From SABY01 sp964523795 (lineage in GTDB: Bacteria; Bacteroidota; Bacteroidia; Bacteroidales; 4484-276): a DNA stretch of 26,246 nucleotides. Position 1 is the first letter of the stretch. Each line of letters opens with the position of its first letter. Location of the stretch: the NCBI GenBank assembly GCA_964523795.1, contig CAZGAO010000073.1:1-26246 (forward strand). Direction: 5' to 3'. Shown here in pieces: positions 8,329-14,998 of this stretch. The notes below the pieces were generated by a model. That model saw nothing but the letters and a program-made list of their open reading frames with translations. It was not told where the DNA came from and did no database searches. The position numbers and the translations under genes were made by a program.

Positions 8329-8778
8329 ATGATTATTTATCGGATTACTAAACGAAAGCGGGCATCGGATATTCACGGAACGGGTGCTGCATTGTACCCG
8401 GGCAGGTGGAACAAAAAAGGAAGCCCGGTGCTATATGCCGGGGAAACCAAAGAAATAGCTCTTCTGGAAATTATCGTTCATGCTCCGCCCATGTTTTTGC
8501 CAGACCTTGACATATTGACGATCGAGATACCAGATAATTCAATTACAGAGATAAAAGAATCGGACTTGCCCTCAAACTGGTTCAGGTATCCTGCTCCATC
8601 CATATTAGCCGAAATTGGAGAGCAATGGCTTACACACGGTCATACCCTAGCTCTTAAAGTACCCAGTGCTATCATAACTACCTCCTTCAATTACGTTTTG
8701 AATTGCAATCACAAGGAATATCATAAAGTAAAAGTACTGGATCATAAGCAGTTTCGGTTTGACCCAAGACTAAGCTAA
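8329..8778 (+). CDS. RES-domain toxin (NAD+-depleting family)
   Basis: This 149-residue protein is the toxin partner of the preceding antitoxin. Members of the RES family consume cellular NAD+ and resemble ADP-ribosyltransferases. The conserved residues are present: Arg5 in YRI, GRWN with Arg26, VLYAGE with Tyr36, ALLE with Glu47 and a PSAI with Ser113, followed by NYVLNCNH. Length and spacing look intact, so the system is probably functional. The five-base gap after the antitoxin stop implies one transcript. The next 100 bases carry what appear to be remnants of another toxin-antitoxin pair. Confidence 0.9.
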   Translation: MIIYRITKRKRASDIHGTGAALYPGRWNKKGSPVLYAGETKEIALLEIIVHAPPMFLPDLDILTIEIPDNSITEIKESDLPSNWFRYPAPSILAEIGEQWLTHGHTLALKVPSAIITTSFNYVLNCNHKEYHKVKVLDHKQFRFDPRLS

Positions 8779-8788
8779 TAAAAAACTA

Positions 8789-8817
8789 TTGCCAACACCA
8801 GCCATAAGCATTGGCAA
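8789..8817 (+). repeat. 7-bp inverted repeat after the RES toxin
   Basis: TTGCCAA at 8789-8795 is the exact reverse complement of TTGGCAA at 8811-8817, with a 15-base loop and no following T-run. It is therefore unlikely to be an intrinsic terminator. It may mark the junction between the RES/Xre cassette and the remnant genes that follow. Confidence 0.35.
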
Positions 8818-8829
8818 GAGCCACATTAA

Positions 8830-8904
8830 TCCTGCACCCGCAAAATTGCAAAGATTGAACGAACACTTAAAATTATGGAGGAGTACCAAAATGAAAACAA
8901 ATAA
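8830..8904 (+). pseudogene. possible C-terminal remnant of a HigB-type toxin
   Basis: This frame, opened by a TAA at 8827, encodes about 24 residues ending in KIERTLKIMEEYQNENK. That is an amphipathic lysine-rich tail of the kind that closes RelE/HigB-like toxins. It stops inside the start of the HigA-like frame (8891), the overlap typical of higBA operons. With no upstream catalytic part, it would be a truncated leftover. The call rests mainly on position and on the identity of the next frame. Confidence 0.3.
8877..8883 (+). promoter_or_regulatory. strong ribosome binding site of the HigA-like remnant
   Basis: GGAGGAG lies seven bases before the ATG at 8891. Such a clear Shine-Dalgarno is unusual in this window. 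It argues that 8891, rather than the start at 8789 in the same frame, was the original translation start. Confidence 0.5.
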
Positions 8905-8995
8905 TAATATGACCCTTGATGAATTCAAGGACAAACATTACGGAATAAAAGGAAGCCAATCAAGAGACGAACTTGACCTTTCAATTAGATTATAA
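8891..8995 (+). pseudogene. internally deleted HigA-like (Xre) antitoxin remnant
   Basis: This 34-codon frame begins MKTNNNMTLDEFKDKHYG and ends RDELDLSIRL. From memory, Bacteroidota HigA/Xre antitoxins of about 100 residues start with a very similar TLDEF.DKHYG..G...RDE block and end in HL.LSI.L, with the helix-turn-helix in between. Here the two ends are joined in frame and the DNA-binding centre is missing, so the product could not act as a normal antitoxin. A strong RBS and a downstream terminator remain, so a short peptide may still be made. The alternative is an unrelated small ORF, but agreement at both ends makes a collapsed higA more likely. Confidence 0.6.
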
Positions 8996-8999
8996 TATA

Positions 9000-9032
9000 A
9001 AAAAACCCGGTGGATAATTTCCCGGGTTTTTT
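9000..9032. terminator. bidirectional rho-independent terminator
   Basis: An 11-bp perfect stem (AAAAAACCCGG at 9000-9010 against CCGGGTTTTTT at 9022-9032) has an 11-base loop and T-runs on both strands. It ends the toxin-antitoxin region on the plus strand and can also serve the minus-strand gene that stops at 9118. Confidence 0.8.
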
Positions 9033-9117
9033 CGATTTGGATAATCTGTGGTGGTTTTATCCCTCGCCTTGCGAAGTGTAAAACCGGAGAGCTAATAAAA
9101 ATGGTGTTATGGCTTTT

Positions 9118-9501
9118 TCATCGCTTTGCTGTGGATAAATTTTCGATGGGCTTATAGGCCAGCTCTTTTCCCTGGGCTTTTACGATGGGCGTTGAGGCAA
9201 TTACTTTTTTGTCTTTTACAATTTTGTAGGTATAAACGCCGTCGGGAAAATCGTTGATGTCGTGTTTTACCAAAACGTCTTTTACATTTTTGATGCGCTT
9301 GCTGAAAATGCGGCTGTCGTTTTCATCATAAACATACAGCATCACCGCATCCTTGTCGGGGATCATCAGGCGGATTTCTACCTTATCGGTGCCTTTTAAA
9401 ATCATCGAGGTGAAAACCTCATCTTTGGTGGTTTTTTGTGCAAACAGTGCTGTGGCCAGCATCATCATTACCATTGTTACTTGCAGTGCTTTTGTTTTCA
9501 T
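9118..9501 (-). CDS. small secreted beta-sandwich-like protein
   Basis: This 127-residue protein has a signal peptide (MKTKALQ followed by a Met/Ala-rich core, cleavage near LFAQ at residue 22). The mature 105 residues alternate short strands (KVEIRLMI, VMLYVYDE, SRIFSKRI) and include DINDFPDGVYTYKI. That resembles the fold plan of T9SS-like C-terminal or DUF3244-like sandwich domains, where GVY precedes the last strands. There is no separate sorting domain and no catalytic motif. A -7 box lies about 50 bases upstream. It appears monocistronic, and its function is unknown. Confidence 0.7.
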   Translation of the reverse strand: MKTKALQVTMVMMMLATALFAQKTTKDEVFTSMILKGTDKVEIRLMIPDKDAVMLYVYDENDSRIFSKRIKNVKDVLVKHDINDFPDGVYTYKIVKDKKVIASTPIVKAQGKELAYKPIENLSTAKR

Positions 9502-9550
9502 AACTTATCGTTTTTAAAATTGTTAAACTATTTTCGATTTGTTGATGAAA

Positions 9551-9558
9551 CAAAAGTA
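9551..9558 (-). promoter_or_regulatory. candidate -7 promoter box of the small secreted protein gene
   Basis: On the minus strand this reads TACTTTTG, a perfect TAnnTTTG. A TTG at 9580-9582 (minus strand), 21 bases further upstream, could be the -33 element. The box lies about 50 bases before the ATG at 9501. Confidence 0.5.
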
Positions 9559-9761
9559 GGGCAGGAGGGTGCCCCAAAGCAAGGCAAAAAGGGTGAACTA
9601 AAGGATGTGGATGGTGAAATGACAAAAGTGAAAAGTGAAATGTAAAATGTAAACCTAAACCACAAAAAAAAGGATCGGTATCTTAGCCATCCCCTTGATC
9701 AAAAAATACTTGTAACAATGTTATCGCAAATCTCCATGTCGTAGAATTCACACTAATTGAG

Positions 9762-9847
9762 CTTAGTGTTTCTTAGTGTCCTGGTGCCTTTGTGGCTATC
9801 CCGTATTCCCTTGCCACGAAGACGCGAAGGCACGAAGTATCACAAAG
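9762..9847. repeat. imperfect long inverted repeat in intergenic region
   Basis: The left arm (9762-9796, ending GGTGCCTTTGTGGC) and the right arm (9813-9847, GCCACGAAGACGCGAAGGCA and onward) are imperfect reverse complements over about 35 bases. They would form a long hairpin. The words resemble a REP-like element. It lies in the 426-bp gap 9502-9927, where I see no gene. TAAGATCTTA at 9921-9930 overlaps the regulator stop codon and is a perfect 10-bp palindrome. Confidence 0.5.
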
Positions 9848-9927
9848 GATTTTAAATGCGAAACATCAATTACGATAAGACAAGATCTCTGATTCTTGAA
9901 TTTCGACCTGGCCTACGATCTAAGATC

Positions 9928-10677
9928 TTACAAATGGTCGAGTCGCTGTAGCAAGGCTTTTTTGCGGCGCAACGAAATGGGGATTTCATCGTGCGTGTCG
10001 AGAACCACGAAGCCTCCATCGTTTTTGTCCACGCGGCTGATGTGAAAAAGATTGACCAGGAAAGATTGGTGCGGTCTGAAGAAACCGGATTCGGTAAGGA
10101 TTTCTTCATAAAAAACAATGCCCTTGGATACCATGATGTTTTCGCCTGTGGTGAGGAAAAAAGTGGTGTAGCTGTTGTCGTTTTTGCAATACAGGATGTC
10201 GGTAACATTCACCAGATGAAGGGCATTTTGGGTACGAAGCACTATTTTGGCCGGACTGCCGGGGGCATTAAAATTTTGCAGAAACTGCTCGTTTTGCTTA
10301 TCAGAACCACGGTCGTTTTTTATCAAATCCAGGGTGTTTTGCACCGCTTGCTGAAATTCGGTGGCATTCACAGGTTTTAAAATATAGTCGATGGCACGAA
10401 ATTTTATCGCCTTCAGCGCATAGTGGTCGTGGGCGGTAATAAAGATTATCCTGAAAGTGTAGGGCATCAGCTTTTGTAGAAGCTGAAATGCGGTACCTCC
10501 TTCGATTTCGATGTCGAGCAGCACCAGGTCAGGGCGCGTTTCGCTGATCAGGCGATAGGCATCTTCCACCGAGCCGGCTTCGCCCAGCAGTTCGATTTCC
10601 AAAAAATACTCCGAGAGTAAATGCCTGTTGATGCTCCTGATTTCAGGATTATCATCGATGATCACCGCTTTAATCAT
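9928..10677 (-). CDS. LytTR-family response regulator
   Basis: This 249-residue regulator has an N-terminal receiver domain (1-120) with acidic pair DD at 8-9, phospho-acceptor Asp55 in LVLLDIEIEGG, Thr81 in FITAH and Lys101 in YILKPVN. The C-terminal LytTR DNA-binding domain (about 143-249) carries VTDILYCKNDNSYTTFF and the FFRPHQSFLVNLFHI motif. Its start overlaps the end of the kinase gene by eight bases, so the two are co-transcribed and coupled, and the kinase is almost certainly its partner. LytTR regulators commonly bind direct repeats upstream of envelope or transport genes. No target can be assigned here. Confidence 0.95.
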   Translation of the reverse strand: MIKAVIIDDNPEIRSINRHLLSEYFLEIELLGEAGSVEDAYRLISETRPDLVLLDIEIEGGTAFQLLQKLMPYTFRIIFITAHDHYALKAIKFRAIDYILKPVNATEFQQAVQNTLDLIKNDRGSDKQNEQFLQNFNAPGSPAKIVLRTQNALHLVNVTDILYCKNDNSYTTFFLTTGENIMVSKGIVFYEEILTESGFFRPHQSFLVNLFHISRVDKNDGGFVVLDTHDEIPISLRRKKALLQRLDHL

Positions 10678-12649
10678 TATTCAAAATTGGAATTTGTAAA
10701 TACACCCTAACTCCGTGGCTGGACGAATCGATGGTTTTTAAATCCTGCATTTCAAAGGTCAGGGCTTTTTTGTGGCGATGCTCGATGTTTTTTTTGCGTT
10801 GCCTGAATATTTCCAGTGCCTTCGACTTGTGCATACCGCTTTTATTGGGCGAAATTCCCACCCCATTATCCAAAATCTCAACACAAATATTTTCCTGTTT
10901 TTCGGTAAAAGTCAGGCTTAATTCCCCGGGATATGTCAACTTGGACAAACCGTGCTTGATGGCGTTTTCGACAAAGGGCTGCAAAAGCATGGGCGGTATT
11001 TCGATAAATTCGCTTTCGATGTCAGGGTTGATGTTGTATTTTACTTCAAAGGGTTTATCCTGGCCGGCTCGTTCAAGCTCGATATAGTTTTGCAGCATCT
11101 CTATTTCCTCTTTCAGGCTTACGCGCTCCTGCGACGAGAAATTCAAAACCGACCGGCTGAGCGAGGCAAAACGGCTAAGATAGTCGGCAGCGCGCGTAGG
11201 CTCGTTTTTGTACAAATAACTTTGTATCGATCCCATTACATTAAAGATAAAATGCGGATTCATTTGCGAGCGGAGCAATTGCTGCTGAATTTCACTCTGA
11301 CGGAAAAGGGCCTGCCTGCGTCTGAAAAATAGCAAGGCCAACGTTAAGGCGACAAGCAGTGCAAGAAAACCGATAAAGAGCAGCGAAAGGCGGACACGCT
11401 GCCCGTTGATTTTGTTTTCGGCCTGGAGTAGGTTAATCTGTTGTTCTTTTTTTTTGGTTTCGTACTGGGTTTCTACCTCCTCGATGGTTTTTCGCACGGT
11501 TTCATCGCGAATAGTATTTTCGAGCACGCGGTGAGCCTCGTTCCAGCGGTAGGCCTCCTGATAATTTCCCAGCGCAAAATTCACCTCATAAAGCAGATTT
11601 AGCGATTTCAGCTTTTCGGTGGAATAACTTTCGATCTCCTCATTGTTTATATTTTCATTAAGCAAGGCAAGAGCAGTTTCGGGCTTTTGCAAAGCCTGAT
11701 AAATCCCGGCCTTAAAGTTATTGGCAAAAATACGGTCGTAGGTGTTGTTTCCAAAATACTGCTCTGCCTCGATGGACATGCCGAGGGCTTTTTGCAGTTG
11801 GCCGCGTTGTTCGTAAATAATCGCGCTGTTGCTCAAAGCTGTATTAATACCCTGGTCGTAACCGGCTTCGCGGCTCAGGCTCATCAGCGTATCGTAATAA
11901 GCCAGCGCCTGGTCGTAACGCTCACGCTCGCGGGCAATGCCACCCAGGCCATTGTATATCTTGGCCAAATCGCCCAGCGAGGCACAGCCCTCCACATCTT
12001 TCATGCGCCAGGCCTTGTTGAGGTATTCCTCCCATTTGGCGGTATTTTTATTCTCCCTAAAAATATTACTCATCGAAACGTAGTGGTAGCAAATTCGCTC
12101 CATGTCGTTGGCGGCTTCTTTTATTTTGAGGGCATAAAGCGCATTTTGTATGGCCTTATCGTAAGCACCGAGATAGTTGTAGTTATTGGCCAGGTTCATA
12201 CTAATTTTGGCAATAGTGCTGCTATCGTGGCTCCGTTCGGCACTTTGCAGGCCGGTTTCGTAAGTTTGGATGGAGGTGGCAAAATCCCCCTTTACCCAGT
12301 ACACAAAGGCCAGGTAATTGGCTATGGATGCGATGAGCGAATCGTTGGCAGTATTTTCAGCAGTCGCGAGAGCCATTTTTATTTGGGCAAGCGAAGCATC
12401 ATTTTTGCCCAGGTCGTCCAGATATTTGCCGTAAGCAAAGCGTGCCGATGCATTGCTATTACTGTCTTTGGTGTTTTCGATAGCTTGCCAATGTGCTTTT
12501 TGAATGCTGTCTTCCTCCGGCGTTTTTTTATTATCCAATAAAATTTGAGATGAATCCGAAAGGATGGTTTCAGGTAAGGAATTTGGGAAGGCGCACACAC
12601 TAATTACACGCAATAGGAAAATAAAAAGGATAGGAAATGCAAATTTCAT
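10670..12649 (-). CDS. TPR-containing LytS-type sensor histidine kinase
   Basis: This 659-residue kinase has a signal-type hydrophobic start (about 1-21). A sensor region of tetratricopeptide-like helical repeats covers about 70-380 (units such as LGAYDKAIQNALYAL and RERYDQALAYYDTL). A coiled coil (385-415) and one transmembrane segment (about 420-442) follow. The cytoplasmic part has the His_kinase motif QMNPHFIFN with phospho-accepting His466, then PFVENAIKHG (558-567) and DNGVGIS (594-600) of the ATPase domain. The TPR sensor therefore faces the periplasm. It is first in a two-gene operon with the LytTR regulator and is preceded by a TACTTTTG box. The signal sensed is unknown. Confidence 0.93.
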   Translation of the reverse strand: MKFAFPILFIFLLRVISVCAFPNSLPETILSDSSQILLDNKKTPEEDSIQKAHWQAIENTKDSNSNASARFAYGKYLDDLGKNDASLAQIKMALATAENTANDSLIASIANYLAFVYWVKGDFATSIQTYETGLQSAERSHDSSTIAKISMNLANNYNYLGAYDKAIQNALYALKIKEAANDMERICYHYVSMSNIFRENKNTAKWEEYLNKAWRMKDVEGCASLGDLAKIYNGLGGIARERERYDQALAYYDTLMSLSREAGYDQGINTALSNSAIIYEQRGQLQKALGMSIEAEQYFGNNTYDRIFANNFKAGIYQALQKPETALALLNENINNEEIESYSTEKLKSLNLLYEVNFALGNYQEAYRWNEAHRVLENTIRDETVRKTIEEVETQYETKKKEQQINLLQAENKINGQRVRLSLLFIGFLALLVALTLALLFFRRRQALFRQSEIQQQLLRSQMNPHFIFNVMGSIQSYLYKNEPTRAADYLSRFASLSRSVLNFSSQERVSLKEEIEMLQNYIELERAGQDKPFEVKYNINPDIESEFIEIPPMLLQPFVENAIKHGLSKLTYPGELSLTFTEKQENICVEILDNGVGISPNKSGMHKSKALEIFRQRKKNIEHRHKKALTFEMQDLKTIDSSSHGVRVYLQIPILNND

Positions 12650-12713
12650 AAAATCAGGTCAAGTAGTAAAATTAGTAAGGTGCTTGCTGTAATAATAGCT
12701 GTGTGTTAGCCTG

Positions 12714-12721
12714 CAAAAGTA
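12714..12721 (-). promoter_or_regulatory. candidate -7 promoter box of the kinase-regulator operon
   Basis: On the minus strand this is TACTTTTG, matching TAnnTTTG, 64 bases before the kinase ATG. No convincing -33 element was seen. Confidence 0.45.
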
Positions 12722-12875
12722 CGCTAAAATATCACGCCCAGAGGAAAGAAATCATGGCCAGATTAGCCTTTCGGTAAATAATCAGCGAAGCAATTTTAAA
12801 ATTGAAATCGCAAAGTTTTTACGAAGTACATCTCAAATCAATAAAAGTTTGCATCTTTGTATGGATTAAAAAATT

Positions 12876-13229
12876 ATGAACAAAAAATTATTAGCTATGA
12901 AAAGTGATATCGAAGTAAAAACCATAGAAAGGTATTCTGTTATGATGTTTTCATCGTGCAACGCCGACAATGCCAAGAAGGCAGTAATAATAATGACCGG
13001 TGAGAACGCATTTTTGGGCTACATCAACTTCTTGGCCGATGGAGCTATCCTACCCGAAGCCCACAAAAGCTATAACTTGTTTTATTATTATTATCATTTC
13101 AGCGATTTGTCGGCAATGGTTGATCTGATGCGCAACGAGAAGCCGGTTTATCTGTTTTATATGGAAAATAATAAGAGCGAATGCCGCATTTCGACTACAC
13201 TCGAACCGATAGGCGAGGGCGAAATATAA
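12876..13229 (+). CDS. conserved-looking hypothetical protein, 117 aa
   Basis: I cannot assign a function. The protein is soluble, lacks a signal peptide and has a compact alpha/beta pattern: IERYSVMMF, a hydrophobic VIIMTG strand, NAFLGYINFLADGAILPE, the aromatic NLFYYYYHF, then MVDLMRNEKPVYLFYM and a C-terminal TTLEPIGEGEI. The ending EPxGEGE and the RNEKPVYL block look like a small uncharacterised bacterial family. The start could be the ATG at 12876 or the in-frame ATG at 12897, as neither has a Shine-Dalgarno. CATCTTTG at 12852-12859 is one base off the -7 consensus and would place transcription a few bases upstream. It stands alone between the divergent kinase operon and the next barrel gene. 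Confidence 0.65.
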   Translation: MNKKLLAMKSDIEVKTIERYSVMMFSSCNADNAKKAVIIMTGENAFLGYINFLADGAILPEAHKSYNLFYYYYHFSDLSAMVDLMRNEKPVYLFYMENNKSECRISTTLEPIGEGEI

Positions 13230-13329
13230 TTAGGGATAAAATATTTGCGCTTTTTACAAGTTTACACCTTTCGTAAACTTTAAACGAAAACAAGTGCTTA
13301 GTTATTCGATTTTAAATTCAAACTGTTTT

Positions 13330-14013
13330 ATGAAAAGAATTTTTGTACTCCTGTTCATACTTATTACTGCCTATCAGGGCTTTTCGCAAGATGTGGACGA
13401 AAGCACACGCAAGAAATTCAGTGCCATCTTTACCGTTATCAACGATTTTTATGTGGACATGCCCGATTCGGTGGATGCCAAATTTTTTAACCCCGGAGTC
13501 AACTTCTCTGGTTTGTACGACTATCGCCTGGGCAAGAGCGATTTTAGCTTTGCCTTTGGTATCGGCATCGGATCGCACAACCTGAAAACGGATGCCTTTG
13601 TGGTGGAAGACACCAACAATGTTTCCGCTTTCCATCCTATCAATTCGCTCTACCCGGGCAGCGATTACAAGAAAAACAAAATCTCCTACACCTATTTTGA
13701 TATTCCCCTCGAATTTAGGCTGCGCACCAAAAACGACATCAGGGCTTCGGTTGGGTTTAAATTTGGTTTCCTTATCGACAGCCATAGCAAGTACCGGGGC
13801 GATGATTATTTGGGTGTCTCGAACAACAACAATGTTTTTGTTAAATTTAAAGACATTCCCAACATCGAGAGTTTTAGGTACGGAGTAACCGCCCGCTTTG
13901 GCTGGAAGTTTGTCAACCTCACCGGTTTTTACTCGCTCACCAACCTTTTCACCAAAAGCAAGGGACCCGAAACCTATCCTATCTCGGTGGGTATTTCGCT
14001 GATGCCTTTCTAA
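13330..14013 (+). CDS. small outer-membrane beta-barrel protein
   Basis: This 227-residue protein has a signal peptide (MKRIFVLLFILITAYQGFSQ). It continues with alternating amphipathic strands such as VNFSGLYDYRLG, FSFAFGIGIGSH, TYFDIPLEFRLRT and IRASVGFKFGFLI, and ends in YPISVGISLMPF with the terminal phenylalanine typical of outer-membrane barrels. The size suits an eight-strand barrel like those in Bacteroidota porin-family or PorT-like proteins. I chose the ATG at 13330, since the frame extends upstream only without an ATG and that extension would spoil the signal peptide. Ligand or role is unknown. It lies 100 bases after the hypothetical gene and may be separate. Confidence 0.8.
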   Translation: MKRIFVLLFILITAYQGFSQDVDESTRKKFSAIFTVINDFYVDMPDSVDAKFFNPGVNFSGLYDYRLGKSDFSFAFGIGIGSHNLKTDAFVVEDTNNVSAFHPINSLYPGSDYKKNKISYTYFDIPLEFRLRTKNDIRASVGFKFGFLIDSHSKYRGDDYLGVSNNNNVFVKFKDIPNIESFRYGVTARFGWKFVNLTGFYSLTNLFTKSKGPETYPISVGISLMPF

Positions 14014-14103
14014 GTTGGTGTAATTTAAGATACCCTGTATTAAGGAAATATCGTGTTGAAATAATAAAATTGCCGGAATACGACAGTGCCAAACATTAAT
14101 GTT

Positions 14104-14607
14104 ATGAGAAAAGCATTTTTCATTTTCCGTTATATTAGTTTAATAGCAATTTTTTGTTCCTTGGTAGGTTCTTTATTGCTTTTTATTGTTGGCGCATGGA
14201 AAACCTACGATGCAATTAACATCGTATTTTTTGACTATATCCCAAGCGGGAATGCACAGTTGCATTCCGCAGATCTTGCAACGATATATTTATTAAAAGC
14301 TTTAGATACTTTCCTGATAGCTTTGGTGCTTTTTCTTTTTGCCTACGGAGTTTTCACACTATTCATTTCCAACAATAATAATATTGAGAACAAGGTTGGT
14401 GTATTAAAATGGATTAGTGTGCCAAGTATTGGGCATTTAAAAAATGTACTTGCCGAAGTGATTATTATTATTCTATTTGTTCTGTTTCTTGAAATCATAT
14501 TCGAAAATATCGACCATTTGAAATGGGAGTTTTTAATAATCCCAGTCTCTGTTCTTCTATTAGCACTTGGATTGAAATTTTTAAATTTAGATAAAAAGGA
14601 ACATTAA
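14104..14607 (+). CDS. YqhA/UPF0114-family membrane protein
   Basis: This 167-residue inner-membrane protein has about four hydrophobic helices (near residues 8-32, 62-88, 118-136 and 140-157). The pattern IFRYISLIAIFCSLVGSLLLFIVGAW, then LLKALDTFLIALVLFLFAYGVFTLFIS and LKNVLAEVI..ILFVLFLEI, follows the UPF0114 (YqhA) family, which has no established biochemical function. The ATG at 14104 fits the family N-terminus better than a GTG at 14086. It is AT-rich relative to the barrel gene before it and is separated by 90 bases. A 391-bp gap without a gene follows. Confidence 0.8.
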   Translation: MRKAFFIFRYISLIAIFCSLVGSLLLFIVGAWKTYDAINIVFFDYIPSGNAQLHSADLATIYLLKALDTFLIALVLFLFAYGVFTLFISNNNNIENKVGVLKWISVPSIGHLKNVLAEVIIIILFVLFLEIIFENIDHLKWEFLIIPVSVLLLALGLKFLNLDKKEH

Positions 14608-14697
14608 ACACCAAACATCGAAATATCAGAACTCCTGACCCGATAGTTGTATTTCAGCGATTTAGTTCAATTCCATCGTAAACATTCATGCCGCCTA

Positions 14698-14872
14698 ATA
14701 AGATAATAAGGTTTGAGAAATACCCGGGATATGGCCTTTGTACTAAGCTTAGGGAAAAAGATAAGGTTTGTGAGAACTTGCTATTTGAAACAAAGAAATA
14801 AAAACCATATTTCCTGAATATTAACCTTAGCAGCCTTGATTTACACCCTAAGCCCCAACCTTATTACCTTAT
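14698..14872. repeat. foldback element with 16-bp terminal inverted repeats
   Basis: ATAAGATAATAAGGTT at 14698-14713 pairs with 14857-14872 (reverse complement ATAAGGTAATAAGGTT), 15 of 16 bases. Inside, AAGGTT recurs at 14763 and as AACCTT at 14823, and GCTTAGGG at 14747 has its complement at 14847-14853. The 175-bp unit therefore looks like a palindromic or MITE-like insertion. It occupies half of the 391-bp gap 14608-14998, where no gene is visible. Confidence 0.5.
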
Positions 14873-14998
14873 TTTTCTAATGCCAGGATTTGAACCAATG
14901 TAGGTTGAACAACATTGAAAAAACTTCAAGTAAGATTTATGTTTCATATACAAGATCGATATCATTTCCTCTTGTTTTTGTGCCAATCATAATTTTGG

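Noticed and set aside
8789..8817. possible integron attC site between the RES toxin and the HigA remnant
   Set aside because: The inverted TTGCCAA/TTGGCAA is too short and lacks the RYYYAAC and GTTRRRY core boxes expected at attC ends.
11687..12541. 284-codon plus-strand open frame opposite the sensor kinase
   Set aside because: It lies entirely opposite TPR-coding sequence of a confident gene and has no domain signature.
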